DNA from: UBA2336 sp964404445
Lineage (GTDB): Bacteria > Bacteroidota > Bacteroidia > Cytophagales > Cyclobacteriaceae
NCBI GenBank assembly: GCA_964404445.1
Contig: CAYOJW010000009.1
Span: forward strand, 1-64,000
Reading direction: 5' to 3'
Length of the DNA stretch: 64,000 nucleotides
Under the pieces are notes generated by a model that saw only the letters and a list, made by a program, of their open reading frames with translations, made no database searches and had not been told where the DNA came from. A program made the translations under genes and the position numbers. This document shows positions 17,392 through 26,375 of this stretch, piece after piece; position 1 is the stretch's first letter; each line of letters opens with the position of its first letter.

Positions 17392-17952
17392 ATGTTCGAA
17401 AACTTAGACCCCTTGCTCAGGATTTTCTGGTTCGTGGCCATACCCGCCAGCCTGATTTTTATCATCCAAACCATTATGACATTTATCGGTGTTGACTCGG
17501 CCGATGGCGTTGAAGCCGATTTTGATGGCGACCTGAGCGGTGCCGATGCACCTTTCCAGCTATTCTCGCTGCGCAACCTCATTAATTTTATGTTAGGTTT
17601 TAGTTGGACAGGTATATCGTTTTTTAATACCATCGAAAGCAAACCCCTGCTGATTACCTTAGCCGTTGCGGTAGGCTGCCTGTTTGTTTATGTTTTCTTT
17701 TTGATCATCCGGCAGGTTCAAAAATTAGCCGAAGACAACTCGTTTAATATTTCCAACACGTTGAACAAAACAGCCGAAGTATATCTGACCATTCCCGAAC
17801 GCAAAACGGGTAAAGGAAAAGTTATGGTCAGTGTAAAGGGCTCTTTTCACGAACTCGATGCCATGACAGAACACGACAAAATTCCTTCCAGCACATTGGT
17901 AAAGGTTGTTAAAATCGTAAACGGAAATGTTCTGCTTGTTGAAACGCTTTAA
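17392..17952 (+). CDS. NfeD-like membrane protein
   Basis: A 186-residue protein with an N-terminal helix (FWFVAIPASLIFIIQTI), two further membrane helices (about 65-105) and a C-terminal OB-fold-like domain (about 120-186) containing GKGKVMVSVKGSFHELDAM. The order and the following flotillin gene are diagnostic: NfeD and flotillin proteins work together in membrane microdomains. The spacer to the flotillin gene is 44 nt and holds four tandem 7-mers of the form AAATCNT. Confidence 0.85.
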   Translation: MFENLDPLLRIFWFVAIPASLIFIIQTIMTFIGVDSADGVEADFDGDLSGADAPFQLFSLRNLINFMLGFSWTGISFFNTIESKPLLITLAVAVGCLFVYVFFLIIRQVQKLAEDNSFNISNTLNKTAEVYLTIPERKTGKGKVMVSVKGSFHELDAMTEHDKIPSSTLVKVVKIVNGNVLLVETL

Positions 17953-17961
17953 TCCTAATTC

Positions 17962-17991
17962 ATAAATCGTAAATCATAAATCTTAAATCTT
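17962..17991 (+). repeat. Tandem AAATCNT 7-mers
   Basis: Four consecutive 7-nt units (AAATCGT, AAATCAT, AAATCTT, AAATCTT) between the NfeD and flotillin genes. The array could be slippage-prone and alter operon spacing. No function is shown. Confidence 0.6.
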
Positions 17992-17996
17992 AACAC

Positions 17997-19496
17997 ATGA
18001 CCCCGGTAATTCTTATTGTAGTAGCAGCATTAGTCGTGTTTGTTACCATTTCAGCCCTTGTTTCGCGGTACAAACGCTGCCCTTCTGATAAAATATTGGT
18101 GATCTATGGCCGCACAGGCGGTTCTTCCGCCAAATGTATTCACGGAGGCGGTGCGTTTATCTGGCCTGTTATACAGGATTTCGCCTTCCTCGATTTAAAA
18201 CCTATATCGATTGACGCAAACCTTACAAATGCCCTGAGCCGCCAGAACATCCGCGTGGACGTACCTTGTCGGTTTACCATTGCCATCTCAACCGAAGCCG
18301 ACAGCATGAACGCTGCCGCAGAAAGATTGTTGGGATTAACGCACGGACAAATACAGGAACTCGCCAAAGATATTTTGTTTGGCCAGTTGCGTTTGGTGAT
18401 CGCTACCATGACCATTGAAGAGATCAACTCCGACCGCGATAAGTTTTTAGAAAACATTTCGAAAAACGTTGATACCGAATTGAAAAAGATCGGCTTAAAG
18501 CTCATCAACGTAAACGTAACCGATATTAAAGACGAATCGGGGTACATCGAAGCGTTGGGTAAAGAGGCTGCCGCTAAAGCGATCAACGAAGCGAAGATCA
18601 GCGTGGCCGAACAAGAGAAAATCGGGGAAACCGGTAAAGCCGTTGCCGACCGCGAAAAAGATACGCAGATTGCCGAAACGCACCGCGACCGCGATGTAAA
18701 AATTGCCATCACGCAAAAAGACCGTGAGATCAGCATTGCCTCTGCACAAAAAGACGAATCGATTGGTAAAGCCGAAGCCGAACGCGATACCCGTGTAAAA
18801 ACATCAGAAGCCAACGCGATTGCCATTAAAGGCGAAAACGAAGCGAAGATTGCCATCGCACAATCCGAAGCCATCCGCAGAGAAAAAGAAGCCGAAGCCT
18901 TGCGCGTAGCGTTAGCCTCCGAAAAAGTACAGCAGGCAAAAGCCCTTGAAGAAGCCTATCAGGCCGAACAAAAAGCGGAAACTGCCCGTGCCGAACGCGA
19001 GCGTTCAACACAAAACGCCAACATTGTTATACCGGCCGAAATCGCCAAGCAACGTGCTATCATCGAGGCGCAGGCTATGGCCGAGAAAATCCGCGTACAG
19101 GCAAAAGGTGAAGCCGATGCCATTTATGCCAAGATGGAAGCCGAAGCAAAAGGTTTGTTTGAAATACTAACCAAGCAGGCCGAGGGTTACAAAGAAGTGG
19201 TAAGTGCAGCCGGTGGCGACCCTACCAAGGCGTTCCAGTTATTGTTAATTGAAAAACTCCCTGACTTGGTTAAAACACAAGTGGAGGCTGTTAAAAATAT
19301 TAAAATCGATAAGATTACCGTATGGGATTCGGGCAATGCCGAAAACGGAAACGGCTCAACGGCAAATTTTGTTTCGGGCATGATGAAAACCGTTCCGCCA
19401 CTCAACGATTTGTTTAATATGGCTGGGTTAAGCTTGCCAACGTATCTGAAAGGTGAGGAAAAGAAAGAGATTCCTAAGAAAGATAAGCCTGAGTAA
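17997..19496 (+). CDS. Flotillin-family SPFH protein
   Basis: A 499-residue membrane scaffold protein. An N-terminal hydrophobic segment (PVILIVVAALVVFVTISALV) is followed by the SPFH/band 7 domain (about 35-200), then the flotillin domain, a long charged coiled coil with repeated AE/KA/RD units (about 200-390; for example DRDVKIAITQKDREISIA), and a C-terminal region containing PPLNDLFNMAGLSLP. Flotillins organise ordered membrane patches and recruit protein complexes. The NfeD gene upstream supports the call. Confidence 0.95.
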   Translation: MTPVILIVVAALVVFVTISALVSRYKRCPSDKILVIYGRTGGSSAKCIHGGGAFIWPVIQDFAFLDLKPISIDANLTNALSRQNIRVDVPCRFTIAISTEADSMNAAAERLLGLTHGQIQELAKDILFGQLRLVIATMTIEEINSDRDKFLENISKNVDTELKKIGLKLINVNVTDIKDESGYIEALGKEAAAKAINEAKISVAEQEKIGETGKAVADREKDTQIAETHRDRDVKIAITQKDREISIASAQKDESIGKAEAERDTRVKTSEANAIAIKGENEAKIAIAQSEAIRREKEAEALRVALASEKVQQAKALEEAYQAEQKAETARAERERSTQNANIVIPAEIAKQRAIIEAQAMAEKIRVQAKGEADAIYAKMEAEAKGLFEILTKQAEGYKEVVSAAGGDPTKAFQLLLIEKLPDLVKTQVEAVKNIKIDKITVWDSGNAENGNGSTANFVSGMMKTVPPLNDLFNMAGLSLPTYLKGEEKKEIPKKDKPE

Positions 19497-19504
19497 TGCA
19501 TTGA

Positions 19505-19575
19505 TTCGATTTGATAATTTGAAGATTAGCCGATAAACATTCAGCGATTAATCTTCAAATTATTAAATCATCGAA
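19505..19575. terminator. AT-rich hairpin between convergent genes
   Basis: A near-perfect inverted repeat: 19505-19528 (TTCGATTTGATAATTTGAAG and four more bases) pairs with 19549-19575. It lies between the flotillin gene and the arginase gene and can terminate both. The GATTTGATnATTTGAA sequence recurs after fmt at 30531, so it belongs to an interspersed family. Confidence 0.5.
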
Positions 19576-19583
19576 TTTTCAAA

Positions 19584-20546
19584 TTACTCCGCCATCACCG
19601 GCCTGTTAGCAATAGCGTGTGCCGTGGCTTCCAAAACCTCAAAAGCACTTTCGGCCATCCGGTTTTCGGTGTCGAGTGTTGGGTTCACTTCTACAATTTC
19701 CCACGTACACACTTTAGGGTCTTTCGCCAATTCTACATTTAACAATTTCGCCTCCTCTACCGTTAAGCCGTTGGGCACGGGCGTTCCTGTACCGGTTGAT
19801 ACGCGGCTGTCAATGCTGTCCACATCAAACGAAACATAAATCAAATCGCAGTGGTCGAGCATGGCCAGCACACGCCTGGCAATTTCGATCGCGCCAAGCT
19901 TCTTCACCTCTTCCGTTTCAATAAAATTGATGTTGTGTTTATTGATCAGGTAGTTCTCGGGCTTTTCCAAATCGCGCACCGATACATATACGATGTCTTC
20001 GGGATATACTTTTGGCCCGGGAATACCCACGTTTTTGAGTTGCTCCCAATACTCCAGCGTTTCGTCACGCGGATCGTTCACTTTGTTTTCGAGGTTATCC
20101 AAACCGGTGGCCATCGCTAACGGCATACCGTGCATATTGCCCGAAGGCGTTGTAAACGGTGTATGGATGTCGGCATGGGCATCGATCCATACCACACCCA
20201 GGCGCGAGCCGGGATTTGCTTTCTTGATACCCGAAATGGTTCCGTAGGCTGTACAATGATCACCGGCAATAACTAACGGGAAGTTATCTTCCCAGATGGT
20301 TTCGTAAACTTCTAAGCAAACACGCTCTTCCATAACCAGCACACCATCAATGAACTTGGCATACGAGTGTCGGGCACCGTCAAACAGCAGTTCGTTCACG
20401 TTCTCAACCTCTACCGAATCGTGCTGGCGGAAAAAATCGGATTTCATATCGAGGCTGGCAATCTTAATCGCCTCTACACCCATACTGGCGCCACGGGTAC
20501 CGGCACCGATTTCAGATTTTACCTCTATAATTTTGATCTCTTTCAC
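19584..20546 (-). CDS. Arginase
   Basis: A 320-residue ureohydrolase that splits arginine into ornithine and urea with a two-manganese centre. Metal motifs are seen as GDH (His97), DAHAD (122-126) and SFDVDSID. The stretch TPFTTPSGNMHGMPLA matches arginases, where these residues bind the amino-acid end of arginine; agmatinases have a different sequence there. The arginine decarboxylase gene lies divergently 270 bp away, so both routes out of arginine are encoded together. Agmatinase activity is less likely but not excluded. Confidence 0.88.
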   Translation of the reverse strand: MKEIKIIEVKSEIGAGTRGASMGVEAIKIASLDMKSDFFRQHDSVEVENVNELLFDGARHSYAKFIDGVLVMEERVCLEVYETIWEDNFPLVIAGDHCTAYGTISGIKKANPGSRLGVVWIDAHADIHTPFTTPSGNMHGMPLAMATGLDNLENKVNDPRDETLEYWEQLKNVGIPGPKVYPEDIVYVSVRDLEKPENYLINKHNINFIETEEVKKLGAIEIARRVLAMLDHCDLIYVSFDVDSIDSRVSTGTGTPVPNGLTVEEAKLLNVELAKDPKVCTWEIVEVNPTLDTENRMAESAFEVLEATAHAIANRPVMAE

Positions 20547-20819
20547 AGCTATACGCTTAAGATTTATAATTCAATACGAAATGTTATTTTTTGAGTAGAA
20601 TAATGAATGCAATCGTGGCCGGAAGCCTCAGAAATCGGGCAGGCCATGCGCCTCTGCGGGCATGGAAACATAAACCGGGTTGAGATAACGATTGATCATA
20701 GGTTACTAACATTGCAAAGATGGCAAATTTATACCAATATTGCACCTCATTTTTATTGACTAAAACCGCGTTTTCACCGTATTTAGCCGCCCAATTTATT
20801 TAGCAACCACTACCGAAAA

Positions 20820-22211
20820 ATGAAGAGCTACCGGGATCTGATCGAGCAGACGTTTGAGTTTCCGCAAAAGGAATTTAAAGTCCGCGATAACGAGCTATTG
20901 TTTAACGATGTACCCCTGATGGACATTATTAAGCAATACGGTACACCCCTGAAACTTACGTACCTGCCCCGCATCAGCGAAAACATCCGGTCAACCCAGT
21001 CGTTGTTTTACAGCGCCCTCGAAAAATTCAAATACAGCGGGCAATACACCTATTGTTATTGTACCAAGTCATCGCACTTTTCGTTTGTGATGGAAGAAGC
21101 GCTGAAAAATGAAAACGTACACATGGAAACGTCATCGGCATTTGATATACCGATTGTACGCTCGCTGTATGCCAAAGGAAAGCTCACGAAAGACTCATAC
21201 ATTTTATGCAACGGTTTTAAAATGCCGTTATATACCCAATACATCTCTGAATTGCTGAATGACGGCTTTCACAACTGCATACCGATTTTGGATGAGATGG
21301 GTGAGTTTGAAGAGTACGAGAAACACGTAAAAAACCCGTACCGGGTGGGCATTCGTGTTGCAGCCGATGAAGAACCCAAGTTTGAGTTTTACACCTCGCG
21401 CCTCGGCATCCGCTACAGCGACATTATTCCGTTTTACAGGGAAAACATTGAAAAAAGCAAAAACGCATCGTTAAAGATGCTGCACTTCTTTATCAATACG
21501 GGTATTAAAGACACCGCATACTACTGGAGTGAGTTGAGCCGCTTCGTATTCAAGTATTGCGAATTGAAAAAAATATGCCCGTCATTAGATTCCATCGATA
21601 TTGGTGGCGGGTTCCCCATTAAAACTTCGCTTACCTTCCATTACGATTACAAGTACATGATCGAACAGATCGTGGAAAACATTAAATGGATTTGCGATAA
21701 GAACAACGTACAAGTACCCAACATCTTTACCGAGTTTGGAAGTTACACCGTAGGCGAAAGTGGCGCTGTACTGTACCAGATAGTTGACCAAAAACTACAA
21801 AACGATAAAGAGTTGTGGTACATGATTGATGGATCGTTCATTACGCACTTGCCGGATGCCTGGGGGCTGAACCAAAAATACATTCTGTTAGCAGTAAACA
21901 AATGGGACGACCCATACCATAAAGTAAACATGGGCGGCCTCACCTGCGACAGCATGGATTACTACAACTCCGAAGCACACACCGGTGAGGTGTTCCTGCC
22001 GATGATCAACGATGAAGAACAATTATTCATCGGGTTTTTCCATACAGGCGCGTATCAGGAATCATTAGGTGGCTATGGTGGTATTCAGCATTGCCTTGTG
22101 CCCGCGCCCAAGCACGTGCTGATCGAACGTAACGAAGATGGTGAAATCATCACCCGTTTATTTGCCGAACAGCAAAGTGAAGAGTCGATGTTAAAAATAT
22201 TGGGTTACTAA
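20820..22211 (+). CDS. speA: Arginine decarboxylase, fold III PLP enzyme
   Basis: A 463-residue enzyme of the alanine-racemase-fold decarboxylases that makes agmatine from arginine, the first step to putrescine. The N-terminal barrel carries the PLP lysine in YCYCTKSSHF and the phosphate-binding glycines in SIDIGGGFPI; the C-terminal region has GLTCDSMDYY with the catalytic-type Cys-Asp. It is shorter than the E. coli biosynthetic SpeA (about 658 residues) but matches the length and start (QTFEFPQKEF) of the flavobacterial form. The specificity is assigned from that lineage form and could be tested against other carboxylated amines. Confidence 0.85.
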   Translation: MKSYRDLIEQTFEFPQKEFKVRDNELLFNDVPLMDIIKQYGTPLKLTYLPRISENIRSTQSLFYSALEKFKYSGQYTYCYCTKSSHFSFVMEEALKNENVHMETSSAFDIPIVRSLYAKGKLTKDSYILCNGFKMPLYTQYISELLNDGFHNCIPILDEMGEFEEYEKHVKNPYRVGIRVAADEEPKFEFYTSRLGIRYSDIIPFYRENIEKSKNASLKMLHFFINTGIKDTAYYWSELSRFVFKYCELKKICPSLDSIDIGGGFPIKTSLTFHYDYKYMIEQIVENIKWICDKNNVQVPNIFTEFGSYTVGESGAVLYQIVDQKLQNDKELWYMIDGSFITHLPDAWGLNQKYILLAVNKWDDPYHKVNMGGLTCDSMDYYNSEAHTGEVFLPMINDEEQLFIGFFHTGAYQESLGGYGGIQHCLVPAPKHVLIERNEDGEIITRLFAEQQSEESMLKILGY

Positions 22212-22251
22212 TTAGTTCCAGGCATGTAATATACCGGCCTAAAAACACAAT

Positions 22252-22279
22252 TTGTTTACACCCGGTTTTTTTACCTTTA
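22252..22279 (+). promoter_or_regulatory. Promoter of glycosyltransferase gene
   Basis: TTG (22252-22254), 17 nt, then TACCTTTA (22272-22279), close to TAnnTTTG. The GTG start follows 17 nt later. Confidence 0.4.
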
Positions 22280-22296
22280 CGCATTAACAGCCGGTT

Positions 22297-23040
22297 GTGA
22301 GCAAATCTATCGTCATCATACCCACGTATAACGAAAAAGAAAACATCGAGGCCATCATCCATGCCGTGTTTTCATTGTCCGTGCCTTTTCATGTGTTGAT
22401 TGTTGACGATGGTTCGCCCGATGGCACAGCCGACATTGTAAAAAAATTACAGGAGGTTTACCCCAGCGAACTTCACCTGTTGCAACGATCCGGTAAACAG
22501 GGATTAGGTACAGCCTATATCGCAGGTTTTCGGTATGCGTTAGCCAATCATTACGAATATATTCTGGAAATGGACGCAGATTTTTCGCACGACCCGAAAG
22601 ATTTAATCCATTTACAACAAGCGTGCGAAACCGGCAACGATGTGGCGATTGGTTCGCGCTATGCTACGGGTGTAAACGTTGTGAACTGGCCAATGGGTCG
22701 CGTACTGTTGTCGTACTTTGCAAGCTGGTACGTTCGCCTGATTACCTCAATGCCCATATCCGACACCACGGCAGGCTTTGTATGTTATCACCGGAAGGTT
22801 TTGGAAACCATACCGCTCGATCAGGTTAAGTTTGTTGGCTATGCCTTTCAAATTGAGATGAAGTTTTTAGCCTGGAAATACGGGTTCATGTTAAAAGAAG
22901 TTCCCATTATTTTCACTGAGCGCACACGCGGCCAGTCAAAAATGTCGCCCGGTATTTTTAAAGAGGCATTTTTTGGCGTGTTGCAGATGACTATCCAAAG
23001 CTGGTTTAAAAAGTACATACCGGCTCCATCTTCTCAATAA
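22297..23040 (+). CDS. Polyprenol monophosphomannose synthase-like GT2
   Basis: A 247-residue family 2 glycosyltransferase of the Dpm1 type, which moves a sugar from a nucleotide donor to a polyprenyl phosphate on the cytoplasmic face of the membrane. Visible motifs: VIIPTYNEKENI at the N-terminus, LIVDDGSPDGTAD, EMDADFSHDP (the DxD metal site) and FTERTRGQSKMS near the C-terminus. No C-terminal membrane segments are present, as in short Dpm1-like forms. The start is a GTG; no ATG is available before the conserved IVIIPTYNE strand. Confidence 0.9.
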   Translation: MSKSIVIIPTYNEKENIEAIIHAVFSLSVPFHVLIVDDGSPDGTADIVKKLQEVYPSELHLLQRSGKQGLGTAYIAGFRYALANHYEYILEMDADFSHDPKDLIHLQQACETGNDVAIGSRYATGVNVVNWPMGRVLLSYFASWYVRLITSMPISDTTAGFVCYHRKVLETIPLDQVKFVGYAFQIEMKFLAWKYGFMLKEVPIIFTERTRGQSKMSPGIFKEAFFGVLQMTIQSWFKKYIPAPSSQ

Positions 23041-23110
23041 ATTAAATACAGGTATATTTTATTTTTTCAGATTAAAGTGATAATATTCTACACAAGAATT
23101 TATCACTCCC

Positions 23111-25093
23111 ATGCAACGACTTATTTGTTTATTCGCACTTCTCACCCTGCCTGTCGGCACCTTTGCACAAGAGAAAGGATTTGAATTTGGCAAAATAAAA
23201 CACGAAGAACTGCAAATGACCCGATACGAGCGCGACTCATCGGCCGTAGCCGTTGTGTTAAACGAATTCGGGGATGCCTTCATTGAAACAGCCGAATACA
23301 ATCTTGTATTCGAACACCATATCAAGATTAAAATCCTGAAGAAAGACGGGCTGAACAAGGCAAACTTTGTTATTCCGTTATACAAATCTAATAACGGCCG
23401 GTTCGAGAAATTACTAAGCGCCAAAGCCTCTGCATTTAACTACGATAACGGGTTTATTAAGGAAACAAAACTTGATGAACGCGGCATATTAACCGAAAAG
23501 GTTGATGATAACTGGAGCGAAAAGAAAATTATCCTGCCCGATGTGCGCGTGGGTAGTATAATCGAAATCATTTATACCATTCAATCCCCGTTTATTTATA
23601 ATTTCAAAAGGTGGGAGTATCAATCCGACATACCCAAAATACAAAGCGAGTATTGGGCGAAAATACCGGGAAACTATATTTACAATATTGCATTAAGAGG
23701 ATTTTTAAAACTATCAAAAAATGAAAACTCAATCCTGAAAGAGTGTATCAAAGTAGGGTCGGGTTATGCCGGTGGATATTCGGCTGATTGTATTCAGTAT
23801 AAATTTGGTATGAAGAATATCCCTGCCTTTATCGAAGAAGATTATGTAACGTCAAAAGCCAATTTTTTATCGGCCATTAATTTTGAACTTTCTGAAGTAC
23901 GGCACTTCGATGGCCGGGTTAATAAGATCACAAAAGAGTGGAAAGATGCCGATATTGAAATACGGAACCATGAGAACCTGGGACAACAGTTAAAGAAAGG
24001 TAAAGACATCTATCAAAAAATCGAACCGCAATTAGCCGGTATTACCGACCGGTTACAGAAGGCTCAAAAAATTTATCAGGTTTTAAGTGCCTGGTATGTT
24101 TGGGATGAATACAACCGGGTATTCAGCGATGGAATAAAAAAAGCCTTCGATCGAAAAAGCGGCAATAGTGCCGATATTAACCTGGCCCTGATTGCCACAT
24201 TGCGGTATGCCGGTTTTGATGTTGAAACCGTTTTACTTTCAACACGAGCACATGGCATACTGACCGAAATCCATCCCGTGCTGTCGGAGTTCAACTATGT
24301 AATCGCCAAACTGAATATTGGCGACACTTATTATTTATTAGATGCTACCGATCCTTACCTCCCATTTGGTGTGCTGGCCGAGAAAACCCTGAACGGGAAG
24401 GCACGTGTATTCCCCGAGAAAAAGCCCTCGTACTGGATCGATCTAAAGGCTTCCGAAAAATATAAATTAATTACCATCATTAACCTTACCATGCAGCCTT
24501 CCGGGGTTTTCACCGGAACACTTGAGCGTAATCATTACGGTTATCGCGCTATTCAAAAACGAAAAGAGATTCTTTCGTTCAACTCATTAGAAGATTACAC
24601 CCGTAACCTCGAAAAAGAACTAAAAAACACAACCCTCCTCGCCAGTTCGATAAAAGGAACCGAAACTCTGCAAGAAAACATTAACGAGAAATTTGAAATT
24701 GAGATGGAAGTATTCGATGGACTTGATCACGATAACCTGCTCCTGAACCCATTTGCTTTTGCCGGACGAATGAGCAAGAATCCGTTTCGCTCAAGCGAAC
24801 GTTTATATCCCGTTGATTTCGGAAAACCTCAGGAACACACCGTTATTCTAACCATCGCCTATCCCGATAATTTCGAGATCGTTAGCAAGCCCGAACGAAA
24901 CACCTTAGCCCTGCCGGATAACGGAGGCCGGTTTTTGTTTGAGGTTACCGACACCGGGTCAAAAGCGATTATGAACTATATGGTTACGTTAAATAAACCT
25001 GTTTATACTTCTGACGAATACAGTTATCTGAAAGAGTTTTACAACCGTATTATCAGTGTACAGAACACCGATTGGCTTTTCCGGAAAAAATAA
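23111..25093 (+). CDS. DUF3857/transglutaminase-like secreted protein
   Basis: A 660-residue exported protein (signal MQRLICLFALLTLPVGTFAQ). It has a DUF3857 domain (about 60-220) and a transglutaminase-like domain (about 300-430), then a C-terminal beta-rich region. In active transglutaminase-like domains the core reads G-x-C; here it is KSGNSADINLALIATL, with Ser in place of the Cys, while the later STRAHG and LLDATDPYLPFG stretches remain. It is therefore probably not an active thiol enzyme but a binding or scaffold protein. Function unknown. It converges on the permease gene with 1 nt between them. Confidence 0.85.
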   Translation: MQRLICLFALLTLPVGTFAQEKGFEFGKIKHEELQMTRYERDSSAVAVVLNEFGDAFIETAEYNLVFEHHIKIKILKKDGLNKANFVIPLYKSNNGRFEKLLSAKASAFNYDNGFIKETKLDERGILTEKVDDNWSEKKIILPDVRVGSIIEIIYTIQSPFIYNFKRWEYQSDIPKIQSEYWAKIPGNYIYNIALRGFLKLSKNENSILKECIKVGSGYAGGYSADCIQYKFGMKNIPAFIEEDYVTSKANFLSAINFELSEVRHFDGRVNKITKEWKDADIEIRNHENLGQQLKKGKDIYQKIEPQLAGITDRLQKAQKIYQVLSAWYVWDEYNRVFSDGIKKAFDRKSGNSADINLALIATLRYAGFDVETVLLSTRAHGILTEIHPVLSEFNYVIAKLNIGDTYYLLDATDPYLPFGVLAEKTLNGKARVFPEKKPSYWIDLKASEKYKLITIINLTMQPSGVFTGTLERNHYGYRAIQKRKEILSFNSLEDYTRNLEKELKNTTLLASSIKGTETLQENINEKFEIEMEVFDGLDHDNLLLNPFAFAGRMSKNPFRSSERLYPVDFGKPQEHTVILTIAYPDNFEIVSKPERNTLALPDNGGRFLFEVTDTGSKAIMNYMVTLNKPVYTSDEYSYLKEFYNRIISVQNTDWLFRKK

Positions 25094-25094
25094 A

Positions 25095-26333
25095 CTAATC
25101 GAACCGAATGGCTTTGATAGGTGCCACACGTGATACAATGGCTGTTGGCAACAGTAACACTAATGTTACTACTGCAAACATTAGTACATTCAGCAGCAAT
25201 ACAACCTCCCAATGCCAGCTAACCGGTACAACGCTCATGTAGTAGTCGGCCGGGTTGAGTTTCATGATTTTAAATCGGTATTGCAGGTAACACAACCCAA
25301 TACCAATGGCATTGCCCAACAAAAGACCTTTAACGATCAGGTTAATGCCACTATATACAAATACCGAACGGATGAGCCTGTTGGGTGCGCCTAACGCTTT
25401 TAACATGCCAACCATTTGTGTACGCTCCATTACCAGAATAAGAATGATCGAGATCATGTTAACACAAATCACTATCAGGATAATGACTAACAAAATATTA
25501 ACCTGGCGACCCAACAGGTTTAGCCAGTCAAACACCTGCACATACTTTTCGCCCATCGATTCAACATCTTTATCGAAATTGCGTTTCATGTCCTCTTCCA
25601 GCAGGTTTTCGAGTTGAAGTTGCGCACGATTTACATCAACACCCGGTTTTAAAAAAACTTCTATGCCTCCTGCCACACTGTCGGCCCAATCGTTCAGGCG
25701 TTGGATCAGCCGGATGTCGCCCACAATTACTTTATCATCGAAATATTCACTCAAATTTGTTTCGTAAATACCGGTGATCTTTAATCTTCTGAACCGGGGC
25801 GGATTCTGAAAAAAATGCACGGTAACCTGATCGCCAACTTTTGCACGCAGTTTATTGGCAATACTCTTACTCAGTACAATTTCATTCGCATACCCCGAAT
25901 CAGGAAAATGAATAAACCGGCCTTCAATCAGGTTGCTTCTAAAGGCAATGGTATCGAATGTTTTGCCTACGCCTTTCAGCACAACCCCTAAAATATCTTC
26001 TTCGCCTTTAATTAAACCCGCCTTGTGCGCGTATTCCTGCATGTGCCGTATGTAAGGCAATTCATTCCGTTTCGTAAACACATCGAAGTTAATATCGAAG
26101 GGGGCTTCTTCTACCGAGTTATCCATGGAAAACTTTGTAATCACCAAGTGCCCATTAAAGCTATAAATCCGGTTTTTAACAGTTTCCTGAAACCCGTTCA
26201 TGATCAAAAAAGCAATGATGGCTGCCCCCAGCCCAAGCCCTATGCTGGCAATAGCAATAGTGTGAATGGTCGATGAAAAACTATCGCGTTCTGCGCGGCT
26301 TATTCTTTTCGATATGAAATACGAAAGGTTCAG
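25095..26333 (-). CDS. FtsX/LolE-like ABC permease, probable CTG start
   Basis: A 412-residue inner membrane permease with the MacB-type extracellular domain (about 60-260) and three C-terminal helices of the FtsX domain (MISIILILVMERTQMVGMLKALG). Family members begin with NLSYFISKRIS-like sequence, and that reads in frame here from a CTG at 26333-26331; no ATG, GTG or TTG occurs in this frame before it. The first conventional start (TTG at 26207) would cut off the first membrane helix (HTIAIASIGLGLGAAIIAFL). CTG initiation, or a mutated ATG, is therefore likely. Relatives release lipoproteins from the inner membrane. The ATPase partner is not adjacent. Confidence 0.85.
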   Translation of the reverse strand: MNLSYFISKRISRAERDSFSSTIHTIAIASIGLGLGAAIIAFLIMNGFQETVKNRIYSFNGHLVITKFSMDNSVEEAPFDINFDVFTKRNELPYIRHMQEYAHKAGLIKGEEDILGVVLKGVGKTFDTIAFRSNLIEGRFIHFPDSGYANEIVLSKSIANKLRAKVGDQVTVHFFQNPPRFRRLKITGIYETNLSEYFDDKVIVGDIRLIQRLNDWADSVAGGIEVFLKPGVDVNRAQLQLENLLEEDMKRNFDKDVESMGEKYVQVFDWLNLLGRQVNILLVIILIVICVNMISIILILVMERTQMVGMLKALGAPNRLIRSVFVYSGINLIVKGLLLGNAIGIGLCYLQYRFKIMKLNPADYYMSVVPVSWHWEVVLLLNVLMFAVVTLVLLLPTAIVSRVAPIKAIRFD

Positions 26334-26342
26334 AGAATGGCT

Positions 26343-26350
26343 TAATTTTG
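26343..26350 (+). promoter_or_regulatory. -7 element of the NamZ gene
   Basis: TAATTTTG matches TAnnTTTG perfectly, 25 nt before the ATG, in the 42-nt gap between two divergent genes. No -33 TTG is seen, because that position falls in the permease gene. Confidence 0.45.
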
Positions 26351-26375
26351 GCTTTGCGCGGCAAAATAAAAAGAA

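Noticed and set aside
18140..18874. 244-residue frame antisense to the flotillin gene
   Set aside because: It mirrors the repetitive coiled-coil codons of flotillin; Ser/Ala-rich with no domain.
26207..26333. TTG at 26207 as the permease start
   Set aside because: It would remove the conserved first membrane helix, which is in frame upstream.
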